A stretch of 44,729 bases of DNA from Candidatus Poribacteria bacterium (GTDB lineage: Bacteria; Poribacteria; WGA-4E; UBA9662): the NCBI GenBank assembly GCA_002699335.1, contig PACG01000101.1, positions 30,028 through 74,756 of the forward strand. The letters run 5' to 3'. The translations under genes were made by a program, and so were the position numbers. Of this stretch, positions 27,312 through 35,779 are shown piece after piece. The notes under the pieces were generated by a model. It made no database searches. It was not told the DNA's origin and worked only from the letters and a program-made list of their open reading frames with translations. Positions within the stretch are counted from its first letter, which is position 1; the number at the start of each line of letters is the position of its first letter.

Positions 27312-27530
27312 CTAGCCTAATTCAAAAGGTATCCATGCTTCAGGATTAAATGGATTGGGATAGTTGGGTAAATTGTCACCGTAATCCGGCCGTAACTTAT
27401 CATTCTTGTTGGCATAAAATAATAACACTATAAAAGCTTTCCAGTCGTCAAATGAACTACCCCACCCCAGAACCGCGAGGTATCTAAGGCTTAGAATAAC
27501 CTGAGTTGCATCTCGCTTATTTTTTTCTGA
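27312..27530 (-). pseudogene. Orphan C-terminal fragment with type IX-like sorting motif
   Basis: The minus strand reads RDATQVILSLRYLAVLGWGS, then SFDDWKAFIVLLFYANKNDK and finally DNLPNYPNPFNPEAWIPFEL, ending at TAG (27312-27314). NYPNPFNPExWIPFxL is the start of a FlgD-like/type IX C-terminal sorting domain, but the rest of the roughly 80-residue domain is missing and no intact gene lies upstream. This is the remnant of a secreted protein whose body has been lost. The bases up to 27641 show only broken frames. Confidence 0.65.
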
Positions 27531-27641
27531 TGCAACTGTTGCTAATTACCTTCTTTGCCTTGGTTCTGAATCTACTGTCGGATCCTTCCCTCATTAGCAT
27601 GTTCTCCAACCATAACAGCTAGGATTTGAGAACAGATTTCC

Positions 27642-27670
27642 TTGACGCCAATACTTAGTGTCAATATACG
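27642..27670 (+). promoter_or_regulatory. Sigma-70-like promoter for the bicupin gene
   Basis: TTGACG (27642-27647) and TATACG (27665-27670) are 17 bases apart. The leader would be about 100 bases, ending in GGAG seven bases before the ATG at 27775. Confidence 0.45.
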
Positions 27671-27774
27671 GCTTAATGTTCTATTTAAGAAAATTATTAG
27701 GTGCGACCAATTTTGTGTTTAAACCCGGTATAGAGATGCTTTGAGAACTTTCGTGACCTAAATGGAGATATAAA

Positions 27775-28524
27775 ATGCACATTCGTTATGCAGATCTTTC
27801 GTCTCCTCATCCTTTGTCTGATGGAGAAGTTCTTGTTTATCCAACTGAAAATCAAGATTGCCGTACACTTAATCACTTTAATCAACGGTCACTAAATCCT
27901 GGTTGTGACACCTCTGATCTGAGCCATCCATCAGTTGAATCCTTCTAGGTCATCATCAGTGGTACAGGCACGGTGCAACTTGGTTCTGAAACTTTTCTTG
28001 TTCAGCCGCGAAGCCTAATTATTATTCCGCCCAATATTCTACACTCCCTGGTTGCGGACCAATCGCCTGTTGAGTGGTTCGACCTCGTCTTCCATGCATC
28101 TGTCTAGCAAATATCCGCTGAAGCCTTGCGGAATGGTATCGGAGAACCTCATGGAGACGAGATTCAAGGTCGGCCAATGTTGATCGAAGGAGAAAAACTA
28201 CCACCACAAGAGGGCAACACATGTTACAGATATCCTCATGCACGTCCGGATTCAACTTTAGATCATTGGGCTCAGAATAGCAATGACCCCGGAACTCGTG
28301 CGGCTGATCATGTTCATGAAGAACATGAAGAATTTTGGTATATTCATCAAGGTTCCGGCTATGTTGAACAGGATGGCCGGATGTTTTCTGTTACGGTTGG
28401 TGACCTAATCGGATACGCACTGGGAATGCATCATACACTGATTGCTAATAAGGAACCAATCCGCTGGTACTGTTTTTGCATGGACCGATGGTTAATGCCA
28501 CTAGTGAAGGGTGTTCTGGTCTAG
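27775..28524 (+). pseudogene. Bicupin protein interrupted by two in-frame amber codons
   Basis: One frame of 250 codons runs from the ATG at 27775 (GGAG upstream) to the TAG at 28522-28524. It holds two cupin domains: VIISGTGTVQLGSETFLVQP in the first and the metal-binding HVHEEHEEFWYIHQGSGYVE with a later MHHTLIAN in the second. In-frame TAG codons at 27946-27948 and 28105-28107 break the first half; no frameshift was found. The second cupin alone (from about 28126) could still be translated. Cupins of this kind often bind sugars or metals. TAG is an ordinary stop for trpB, pfkA and the Rieske gene here, so recoding is unlikely and recent inactivation or sequencing error is more likely. Confidence 0.7.
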
Positions 28525-28617
28525 ATCTAATCCCGATTAACCAACGCAACCCTCTTGAGAAGTCAATAATTAGCACCAAAATTTTTTCTAATTTGAATCG
28601 ATGACAGCTGGTATGTT

Positions 28618-29340
28618 ATGGTTTATGGTGTAGCAGTTTTCCAAACCTCTATGATCGCTTTCCACCAAGCACTTTGGCTTGTCCGCAAAGATCTTTCCCT
28701 GAACCTTCGGTCCAAAAATGTTCTGGTGTTAGTGTTTATCTTCAGTTTGTTGGTCGTGCTGGTTTTTAATTTTGCTTTTGGACCAACGCCACTTCCTGCA
28801 GAGGACCAAGGACGTTTGACAGCCAGCGTGCTGTGGACAGCCTTCTCCTTTGCAGGCATCATTACCTTGACCCGATCCATCGAAATTGATAGGGCATACG
28901 GTGGATTGGACGCGGTTCGGCTAACCGGTACGGATCCAAGTTTAATTTACCTGTCTAAGGTGGTTAGTAATGTCATTTGGCTAACCCTTATTCAGGTAGC
29001 GATAACTCCCGTTGCTCTACTTTTCCTAGAGGCCTTAGACCAGGTCTCCTGGCTCTCTCTCCTGAAGCTAATTGCGGTCTTAGCAATGGGAACAATCGGG
29101 TTTTGTGCAGTCGGTGTTATATTGGCCACGATGTCGGCCCGTGCAGGCGGTGAGAGCTTGTTAACCGTGATCCTGTTTCCGTTGATTTTTCCAGTGATCA
29201 TGGCAGGAGCCAAATGTACGGTTTCTATACTGACGACCAGTGCCTTCGGTAATCGGTTTTGGATCTCCCTGCTTGTGACCTACAGTCTGGTATTTTTATC
29301 CAGTTCGTATCTTCTGTTTGAGTTTGTGATCGAAGGGTGA
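28618..29340 (+). CDS. ccmB: Cytochrome c biogenesis heme exporter CcmB
   Basis: A 240-residue membrane protein with six predicted helices, matching CcmB, the ABC permease of system I cytochrome c maturation. Typical features are LVRKDLSLNLRSK near the N-terminus, the RSIEIDRAYGGLDAVRLTG loop and the YLSKVVSNVIWL helix. The ATG at 28618 has no strong ribosome site; M12 is an alternative. It starts the run ccmB-ccmC-ccmD-like. The ATPase gene ccmA is not next to it and must lie elsewhere. The stop is one base from the ccmC start. Confidence 0.9.
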   Translation: MVYGVAVFQTSMIAFHQALWLVRKDLSLNLRSKNVLVLVFIFSLLVVLVFNFAFGPTPLPAEDQGRLTASVLWTAFSFAGIITLTRSIEIDRAYGGLDAVRLTGTDPSLIYLSKVVSNVIWLTLIQVAITPVALLFLEALDQVSWLSLLKLIAVLAMGTIGFCAVGVILATMSARAGGESLLTVILFPLIFPVIMAGAKCTVSILTTSAFGNRFWISLLVTYSLVFLSSSYLLFEFVIEG

Positions 29341-29341
29341 G

Positions 29342-30034
29342 ATGCCAGTAGCCACAGTCCTCTACGTCGTCACGCCCATCGCACTTTTTGCGGCTCTCTA
29401 TTTTGTTTTTGGCTACGCTGAGTACGAAGGGACAATGTTAGAAGTACAAAAGATCTTCTATTTTCATGTCTCTTCAGCTTTTACTGCCTTTACTGCCTTT
29501 GCCGTTACGTGCATTTGCAGCGTTGCTTATTTGGTCAAACGCCGTGTAAAGTATGACCTCTTTGCTGCAAAGTCAGCCGAACTGGGGCTGACTTTTTGCA
29601 CTATTGTTTTGGCAACTGGACCGATTTGGGCTAGATCATCTTGGAATACATGGTGGAATTGGGAACCACGACTGACCAGTACTTTGATTTTATGGCTCAC
29701 CTACGTCGGCTATTTCATTCTCCGAACTTCAGTCTCCACCGAGCAAAAAGAGCGATTCGCAGCAGTCTTCGGAATTGTAGCTTTTCTGAATGTGCCAATT
29801 GTCTATTATTCGGTCAAGATTTGGCAAGTTGGTAGTCTTCACCCACCAACCACAACCAGATCTCATTTGGCAGAGTCGATGATACCCGCTTGGTTGTTTT
29901 CCTGGTTGGCACTGACACTGATTTATGCCAGTTTACTAAAACTCAACACAGGATTTGCTTGGGCACAATACAGATTGAATAAACTTCAAGCTCGCACATA
30001 TCCAATAGCAGATAATCTTGGCGATAGCATCTGA
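29342..30034 (+). CDS. ccmC: Cytochrome c biogenesis protein CcmC
   Basis: A 230-residue membrane protein of the heme-handling protein family. The tryptophan-rich periplasmic motif reads WNTWWNWEPRLTS (residues 101-113), followed by STLILWLTYVGYFILR. Histidines in FYFHVSSA (near 41) and SLHPPTT (near 167) fit the heme ligands that flank this motif in CcmC. It presents heme to CcmE for covalent loading. It starts one base after ccmB and overlaps the next gene by one base, so they are cotranscribed. ccmE and ccmF are not in the window. Confidence 0.9.
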   Translation: MPVATVLYVVTPIALFAALYFVFGYAEYEGTMLEVQKIFYFHVSSAFTAFTAFAVTCICSVAYLVKRRVKYDLFAAKSAELGLTFCTIVLATGPIWARSSWNTWWNWEPRLTSTLILWLTYVGYFILRTSVSTEQKERFAAVFGIVAFLNVPIVYYSVKIWQVGSLHPPTTTRSHLAESMIPAWLFSWLALTLIYASLLKLNTGFAWAQYRLNKLQARTYPIADNLGDSI

Positions 30035-30408
30035 TGTCGAAATTTAATTTGATCACTATTATTGCCGCCTTCCTAACTTTCACTGTTGTGTTCAATATCA
30101 CTCGTCAACCTGATATAATTGTGCCGGGCGAACGGATTGAAACGGCTGTTTCAGACATACTAGGTAATGATAGTCAATATGATGAAACTGAGATTCAACA
30201 GATTGTCACCCAAGCGATCCAAATCCTTAACGATGGACAATCACGGCGATTGAAATATCTGATTTCGGCTTATTTTGTTGCCTGGTTAATCCTAATGCTA
30301 TATATTTTTCATTTGAGCCGAAAGCAGGAACAATTGCAGACGGAACTAGATCTACTTGACAGCCAGTTGCAGCCCGATGGAGCTAAGGAAGATAAAAAAG
30401 GAATCTAA
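30034..30408 (+). CDS. CcmD-like membrane protein with extended periplasmic loop
   Basis: A 124-residue protein with a first hydrophobic segment (about 5-21), an acidic periplasmic loop ([20 protein letters not shown], about 31-50) and a second helix, [20 protein letters not shown], followed by a charged coiled tail ([19 protein letters not shown]). The second half is like short CcmD-family proteins, which are usually 40-70 residues with one helix. The N-terminal half is extra. It overlaps the ccmC stop by one base and ends two bases before trpB, fitting CcmD's usual place next to ccmC. Assignment rests on the helix pattern and position. Confidence 0.65.
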   Translation: MSKFNLITIIAAFLTFTVVFNITRQPDIIVPGERIETAVSDILGNDSQYDETEIQQIVTQAIQILNDGQSRRLKYLISAYFVAWLILMLYIFHLSRKQEQLQTELDLLDSQLQPDGAKEDKKGI

Positions 30409-30410
30409 AC

Positions 30411-31622
30411 ATGGAACAGATACAAAGTTCAGTATCAATGCCTAATGCAGCCGGTCGATTTGGTGAGTTTGGTGGCCGTTTCGTTCCTGAGACGTTGATG
30501 CCAGCCTTATTAGAACTGGAAGAGGCCTATAACCATTTTAAGAATGATCCCGATTTTCAGGCCGAGTTGAAGCACTATTTACGGGAATATGTTGGGCGTC
30601 CAAACCCGCTCTATTTTGCCGAACGGTTGACAGCAGAATTAGGCGGGGCACAAATATATCTGAAGCGGGAAGATTTAAATCATACGGGTGCGCATAAAAT
30701 CAACAATGCCATCGGTCAGATATTATTAGCCAAACGGATGGGAAAGAGACGAATTATTGCAGAAACAGGAGCCGGGCAACATGGGGTTGCAGCCGCTACT
30801 GTTTGTGCTAAATTTGACTTCGAGTGCGAAATTTTTATGGGTGAAGAAGATGTGCGGCGCCAATCGCTCAATGTTTTTCGGATGCGCTTGATGGGAGCTA
30901 AAGTAACACCGATCACCTCCGGATCTCGCACTTTGAAAGATGCGGTCAATGCGACTTTCCGAGATTGGGTGACCAATGTTCGAACAACGTACCTATTGAT
31001 TGGATCGGTAGTCGGCGCGCACCCATATCCGATGATCGTCCGTGATTTTCAGTCGATTATCGGTCAGGAAACCAGGCAGCAGATTCAAGAACAAACAGCC
31101 AAACTTCCAGATTTAATTGTGGCTTGTGTCGGTGGCGGTAGCAATTCCATCGGCATGTTCTACCCTTTTTATCAGGATATTGAAGTGTCGCTCATTGGTG
31201 TGGAAGCCGGTGGAAAAGGAATACTGAGCGGGGAACACTCCGCTTCGCTGAGCGCAGGTAGCGTGGGCGTTTTTCATGGGGCTAAGTGCCATCTGCTGCA
31301 AGAAAACGAAGGTCAGGTGACCCCGGCGCACTCAATTTCGGCCGGACTAGATTACCCTGGGGTTGGTCCGGAACATAGTTTTTATCAAGAGAGTGGCCGG
31401 GCTAAATATGTATCGATTACGGATCACGAAGCACTGGAAGGGTTTCAACTGCTAGCCGAGTTGGAGGGGATCATTCCGGCCTTGGAAACTGCCCATTCTA
31501 TCGCTTATCTGTTAAAAGTTGCGCCTCAGATGTCCTCAGACCAAACGATTGTGCTGTGTCTCTCTGGACGCGGCGATAAAGATGTCTATACCGTTGCGGA
31601 CGCCTCAGGTGTCAAGATTTAG
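30411..31622 (+). CDS. trpB: Tryptophan synthase beta chain
   Basis: A 403-residue PLP enzyme that joins indole and serine to make tryptophan. It has the TrpB1-type N-terminus [19 protein letters not shown], the Schiff-base lysine K96 in [29 protein letters not shown], the phosphate-binding [12 protein letters not shown] and the C-terminal [13 protein letters not shown] lies in the end of the upstream gene. It is directly followed by trpA. The position after ccm genes with only two bases between suggests a joint transcript; no other trp genes are present. Confidence 0.98.
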   Translation: MEQIQSSVSMPNAAGRFGEFGGRFVPETLMPALLELEEAYNHFKNDPDFQAELKHYLREYVGRPNPLYFAERLTAELGGAQIYLKREDLNHTGAHKINNAIGQILLAKRMGKRRIIAETGAGQHGVAAATVCAKFDFECEIFMGEEDVRRQSLNVFRMRLMGAKVTPITSGSRTLKDAVNATFRDWVTNVRTTYLLIGSVVGAHPYPMIVRDFQSIIGQETRQQIQEQTAKLPDLIVACVGGGSNSIGMFYPFYQDIEVSLIGVEAGGKGILSGEHSASLSAGSVGVFHGAKCHLLQENEGQVTPAHSISAGLDYPGVGPEHSFYQESGRAKYVSITDHEALEGFQLLAELEGIIPALETAHSIAYLLKVAPQMSSDQTIVLCLSGRGDKDVYTVADASGVKI

Positions 31623-31631
31623 GAGAATCTG

Positions 31632-32432
31632 TTGAATAGAATTGACGCTAAATTTCGGTCGCTCCGCCAAAAGAAAGAGGGTGCTTTTATTCCTTATATT
31701 TGCGGTGCGGATCCAAACTTGGAAGTTACCCGCCAACTAATTCTGGCACTAGACCAGGCAGGTACAGATATTATTGAACTCGGAGTCCCATTCTCAGACC
31801 CGATTGCGGATGGCCCAACGATCCAAAAAGCCAGTGAGCGTGCGCTCAAGAGTAGGGTTACGCTTAATCAGTTATTAGATCTCGTCGCTGAACTAAGAAG
31901 GACAACCGAGATTCCAATTGTCTTGATGGGATACTATAACCCGATTTTCTTTATGGGGACAGAGCCATTCTTTATCAAAGCTAAATCAGTGGGAGTTGAT
32001 GGGGTTATCATTCCGGATTTACCGATTGAAGAAAGCACGCAGGTTCTTGAGATGGCACAATCGCACGATGTCAAGGTCATTTTTTTGGTCGCGCCGACGA
32101 GTACCCCCGAACGGATGAAAAAAATTGCAGAAGCGAGTACAGGCTTTATCTATTGTGTTTCAGTGACAGGGGTAACAGGGGCTAGGCAGCATGTCTCTAA
32201 TGAAATTGTGCCGATGGTGACGGAACTACGAAAACATACAGAAAAACCAGTTTGTGTCGGTTTCGGTATTTCAAATCCTGGGCAGGCTGAATCTGTGGCC
32301 AAAGTAGCGGATGGAGTTGTTATCGGTAGTGCGATAATTGATCGGATCGAGGAAAACCTCGGCGACGAAACAGCTATTGTACGGAGTGTGGCTCAATTTG
32401 CCACCGATCTCATTCAGGGAATCAGAGGATGA
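31632..32432 (+). CDS. trpA: Tryptophan synthase alpha chain
   Basis: A 266-residue TIM-barrel enzyme that cleaves indole-3-glycerol phosphate and passes indole to TrpB. Catalytic E49 and D60 fall at the canonical numbers in IIELGVPFSDPIADGP. FGISNPGQAE and GSAIIDRI form the phosphate site. The start codon is TTG at 31632, set by AGGAG six bases upstream (31621-31625). It follows trpB after nine bases and overlaps the next gene by four bases (ATGA). Confidence 0.98.
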   Translation: MNRIDAKFRSLRQKKEGAFIPYICGADPNLEVTRQLILALDQAGTDIIELGVPFSDPIADGPTIQKASERALKSRVTLNQLLDLVAELRRTTEIPIVLMGYYNPIFFMGTEPFFIKAKSVGVDGVIIPDLPIEESTQVLEMAQSHDVKVIFLVAPTSTPERMKKIAEASTGFIYCVSVTGVTGARQHVSNEIVPMVTELRKHTEKPVCVGFGISNPGQAESVAKVADGVVIGSAIIDRIEENLGDETAIVRSVAQFATDLIQGIRG

Positions 32433-32917
32433 ATTCGATGCTAACGCCTTCTCCAGATAACAATTCTTTACTGGATTTCTACAATCGATTGGTGGCTGAG
32501 GTCAGTCTGCGAATCAATGAGCGAAAATCCAGAGAAGCCATTATCAGCGAGGTTCAAGTCTTGTTTCCTGAGATTGAGGATGAAGATCTGATCGATCGAG
32601 TGGATCGGATGATAGCTGAAAATTCATCGATTGCAGGTCGGCATGGGCAGACGCATTCAGGGCGTCCGGCTCGTTGGCTTGCCGAGAGCAGCAGGGAGCA
32701 GGTAGTTCGGGGATTGTGTTGGATTATCTTCGCAGCCACAATCACCTTTTTTTTGCTGGATCAAAAGTCGGATTGGGGGAAGGTGGTTCGCGAGATGATG
32801 AGAAGATTATTCAACAACCAGTGGAGTATCCCGATTTTGGCTGTTGCGTTTGTTTGGGGTAGTTTTAACTTAGTACTAGGTTTGGCTCAGATGATAAAAC
32901 CACCCCAACCAGAGTAA
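32429..32917 (+). CDS. Small membrane protein of unknown function
   Basis: A 162-residue protein coupled to trpA by an ATGA overlap. The N-terminal 90 residues are charged and soluble (SLRINERKSREAIISEVQ, then EIEDEDLIDRVDRMI). Two hydrophobic segments follow (GLCWIIFAATITFFLL and IPILAVAFVWGSFNLVLGLA). I do not recognise a family. It is the last gene of the ccm-trp run and ends at a hairpin shared with the convergent phosphofructokinase gene. Confidence 0.7.
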   Translation: MNSMLTPSPDNNSLLDFYNRLVAEVSLRINERKSREAIISEVQVLFPEIEDEDLIDRVDRMIAENSSIAGRHGQTHSGRPARWLAESSREQVVRGLCWIIFAATITFFLLDQKSDWGKVVREMMRRLFNNQWSIPILAVAFVWGSFNLVLGLAQMIKPPQPE

Positions 32918-32947
32918 AACTTCTCCTTGATTTAATTGAGAAGAAGT

Positions 32948-32975
32948 CGCCTGCCTAGCGTCAGACAGGCAAGCG
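32948..32975. terminator. Hairpin between convergent genes
   Basis: CGC-c-TGCCT (32948-32956) pairs with AGGCA-a-GCG (32967-32975) around a ten-base loop. A second stem, CTTCTC/GAGAAG, lies at 32920-32943. They sit in the 69-base gap between the trpA-linked gene and the convergent phosphofructokinase gene and could stop transcription from either side. T-runs are weak. Confidence 0.45.
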
Positions 32976-32986
32976 GCAATTATTTA

Positions 32987-34174
32987 CTAGATGGTCAAAA
33001 TCTTTAGACTTGGCGAGGTGTAGGCCTTCGGTGGATCACCAAAGATGGCTCGGAAGTAGCCAACACCAGCAGGTGAGATACTGAAGTTTTCGGCGTCGTA
33101 GAAACGGGCATCTAAACTGCGGCGGATAACATGACCATCTTCTCCCCATTTTAACACCACTTCCAAAGGTAATAGTTTGGGGATAATGCCTTCATCGGTA
33201 CGCATGATGGTAGCAACATGATTGACTTGTCCATTTTGGATCGCCGATACAGCTAGCTTACCCGCTTTGATAGCCATATCCCGATCGATTTGAATCGGGC
33301 TTCCACACCGTTGCATATAGGCCAAAATTTGGTGGCGGAAAGCGGTAGATGGTAAATTGGGCAGTCGGGTTTTCATTTGCTCAGCAATTACCTCTGAACA
33401 ACCACCCGGGCGAGCGTGGCCAAAACTATCCAGTTCGGCCGACTCGGTAATCAGGTTTCCATCAGTATCGCTAATTCCTTCCGAGACCACCACAACCAGA
33501 TGTCCCTGATCGATATATTTGGCTTCAATGATCTCCGCCATTTTATCTGGATCATACGGCATTTCTGGAATTAGAATTAAATCTGCATTTCCGTAGGCTG
33601 CAGAAAGTGTCAGCCATCCGGCATAGCGACCCATCGCTTCCACAAAAATAATCCGATTGTGCGAGTAAGCGGTAGTTTGAACATCTCGGCTGTACTTGGC
33701 AACCAAATTAGCCGCACTCGGAAATCCGGGGCAGAAGTAGTTGACAATTTGTGTGTAATCGACGGTACTGCCCTCTGGGCAGTTGATGCCAACATCGTTA
33801 TCAATGGTTTTAGTAACAAAGGTAGTAGTGAAATGCTCAGATAGAGCCGACCCGACGCTGAGGGTGTCGTCACCACCAATTGGAATCAAAGCGTCAATCT
33901 TTAACTTCTTTAGGTTTTGGATCGCTTCACCTAGTTTGTTGGAAGAACGCAGGTTAGTACGTGAACTCTGCAATACTGTTCCACCACGATCCGAGTCGAT
34001 CAGATCTGGGGAAAGGCGGCAATAAGATCCACCCGTCAGAACGCCAGCCCATCCCTGCATGAATCCGATCAATTCGTAACCGAGTTCCTCTGCTCTCAAG
34101 GCGACACCCTTTAACGTTGCATTTAAGGCACTGGTATCCCCTCCTCCGGTCAAAACACCAATTCTTTTACTCAC
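32987..34174 (-). CDS. pfkA: 6-phosphofructokinase, PPi-type residues
   Basis: A 395-residue phosphofructokinase. GVLTGGGDTSALNATL opens the protein, and the catalytic loop is TIDND (D125, D127). MGRYAGW and PGGCSEVIAE mark the sugar-phosphate site. The residues that decide the phosphoryl donor are D103 in GGDDT and K122 before TIDND. Asp and Lys there are typical of pyrophosphate-dependent enzymes, while ATP enzymes have Gly. The reaction would then be reversible fructose-6-phosphate plus PPi. The start is GTG at 34174, with AAGGAG five bases upstream. It is the last gene of the minus-strand run after the NfeD-like protease. Confidence 0.93.
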   Translation of the reverse strand: MSKRIGVLTGGGDTSALNATLKGVALRAEELGYELIGFMQGWAGVLTGGSYCRLSPDLIDSDRGGTVLQSSRTNLRSSNKLGEAIQNLKKLKIDALIPIGGDDTLSVGSALSEHFTTTFVTKTIDNDVGINCPEGSTVDYTQIVNYFCPGFPSAANLVAKYSRDVQTTAYSHNRIIFVEAMGRYAGWLTLSAAYGNADLILIPEMPYDPDKMAEIIEAKYIDQGHLVVVVSEGISDTDGNLITESAELDSFGHARPGGCSEVIAEQMKTRLPNLPSTAFRHQILAYMQRCGSPIQIDRDMAIKAGKLAVSAIQNGQVNHVATIMRTDEGIIPKLLPLEVVLKWGEDGHVIRRSLDARFYDAENFSISPAGVGYFRAIFGDPPKAYTSPSLKILTI

Positions 34175-34224
34175 TTATACTCCTTGAATACCACTATTTT
34201 AGGTTGGTTATCGTTAATATAGAG

Positions 34225-35712
34225 TCAAGTCAGAATTTCTTCGACGTAAATTTTTGGTCCTTCGACTTGCACCACTTTGATCGTAGCCTCGGAACTGATG
34301 AAGTCGCCAACGCTAACCGCATCAATCCGGTTCTCACCAATCCGGATGGTACCGGATGGGCGTAAGGTTGTTAGTGCTGTTCCCACCTGCCCTAGATATT
34401 GCTGGAAATCTTCACGGGCGGCCGAATGAAACCCACTCTCTGAAGCCATTTCCGTTTGTAGCACAAAATTGTGCCAGGTTCGTGTTTTCGGTAACAGATT
34501 GACAGCAACAATGCACAACCCAACTGTCACCAGCACAGAAATTGAAAGGGTTGTAATCGCTTGTTCGGTTTCGTAAGCCTGGCTGAAAATAAAGAAAATA
34601 CTAAAAGTAATACAGCCTAATCCCAAAATCCCCGCAATCCCAAAGCCAGGAATGACAAAGGCCTCCAGCAGTAAGAGACAAACGCCAAAGACAAATGCCA
34701 TCAAGGCATACTGGGCCTCAATATGGCTTAACATGTGCCCACCAAAAAAGAGGCTTAAGCAGAGTAACCCTAGCAACCCCGGAACGCCAAAACCAGGCGA
34801 TCGGATTTCGATAAATAGTCCTGCAGTACCAAGCGACAAGAGCAGTCCGGCTATGATCGGGCTGGTAAGAAAAATGACCATTCGATCTGCAAGTGTTAGC
34901 TCGACCACTTGTTGGTCCGCGTTTTTAAGTGATACGGTTTCCGAATCTCGATCCGTAGCTTCGAACTTGTCTCTGGTTATGGCTTGGCGAACTCCATCCA
35001 CTTCGACCACTAAATATAGGTCTAGTAGATCATCCAGGCTCTCGGCCACTGCTTCGGCTAACTGGTACTTGATTGCTCCATCGGTTGTCAACGTCAGTAA
35101 CTCAGCTTCATCTTCACCGCCAGAAGCGATTACTTCTACGATTTCTTCGGTTTTTCTCTTTTTCTCATACTCGTCAGATCTTAAAGAGACAATATGACCG
35201 TTTTCGAGCTCTACTAACCATAGTTTTTTGTCGACCATGGCCTTAGCAATGTGAGGGTTCCGTCCCTGCCGTTCTGCTGTGGCTTCGATTTTTCCTCGTA
35301 CATAAGAGACGATTTTTTCACCCGCCTCTTTTCCTTGTAATGAAACCGGAGCTGAATCACCAATCGTACCACCGCTTCGCATTACGATTTGGTCGCAGGC
35401 AAGCGAAATCATCGCACCGGCTGAGATAGCTTCGTTATTGACATAAGCGATGGTTGGAACAGCGGTTTGATGAATATCGTCAATGATATTTTTGGCCGCA
35501 TTCACCGCTCCTCCTGGAGTGTCAATGTCAAAGATGATGGCATCAGCATTAGCGGCTTCGGCCTCTTCTATGCCGTGCTTGATATAGACACGAAGACCAT
35601 TGCCAATTTCGGAGCGAATTCGAATCACATAAACTTGAGCGGAATCGGCTTGTATCGGTAAACACACGAGTCCAAGAAGGAGAAGTATCCAAGTATGAAT
35701 AGCTGAAATCAT
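34225..35712 (-). CDS. NfeD-family membrane-bound ClpP-class serine protease
   Basis: A 495-residue protein. A signal peptide or anchor (about 1-22) leads into a ClpP/SppA-like protease domain: IIFDIDTPGGAVNAA, the nucleophile S97 in NNEAISAGAMISLACD and a candidate general-base lysine K141 in SYVRGKIEAT. Several transmembrane helices (about 275-415) follow, then a C-terminal NfeD OB-fold domain (VGTALTTLRPSGTIRIGENR). Members of this family cut stomatin/prohibitin-type partners, and none is seen here. The ATG at 35712 is chosen, with AGAGAGG eight bases upstream; a TTG six bases earlier is less likely. It follows the gmhA-like gene by 67 bases on the same strand. Confidence 0.9.
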   Translation of the reverse strand: MISAIHTWILLLLGLVCLPIQADSAQVYVIRIRSEIGNGLRVYIKHGIEEAEAANADAIIFDIDTPGGAVNAAKNIIDDIHQTAVPTIAYVNNEAISAGAMISLACDQIVMRSGGTIGDSAPVSLQGKEAGEKIVSYVRGKIEATAERQGRNPHIAKAMVDKKLWLVELENGHIVSLRSDEYEKKRKTEEIVEVIASGGEDEAELLTLTTDGAIKYQLAEAVAESLDDLLDLYLVVEVDGVRQAITRDKFEATDRDSETVSLKNADQQVVELTLADRMVIFLTSPIIAGLLLSLGTAGLFIEIRSPGFGVPGLLGLLCLSLFFGGHMLSHIEAQYALMAFVFGVCLLLLEAFVIPGFGIAGILGLGCITFSIFFIFSQAYETEQAITTLSISVLVTVGLCIVAVNLLPKTRTWHNFVLQTEMASESGFHSAAREDFQQYLGQVGTALTTLRPSGTIRIGENRIDAVSVGDFISSEATIKVVQVEGPKIYVEEILT

Positions 35713-35779
35713 AAGCAAGCCTCTCTCAATAGTAGTTGAATTATAGCCCTCTGAAACAGTGCTGTCAAGCGATTGTCAC

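Noticed and set aside
27946..28107. Idea that TAG is recoded as an amino acid in this organism
   Set aside because: trpB, the phosphofructokinase, the Rieske gene and the bicupin gene itself end in TAG at the expected protein ends, so TAG works as a stop.
34652..35197. Plus-strand 181-codon frame opposite the NfeD-like gene
   Set aside because: It is an extremely Ser-rich antisense shadow of the protease-NfeD coding sequence.
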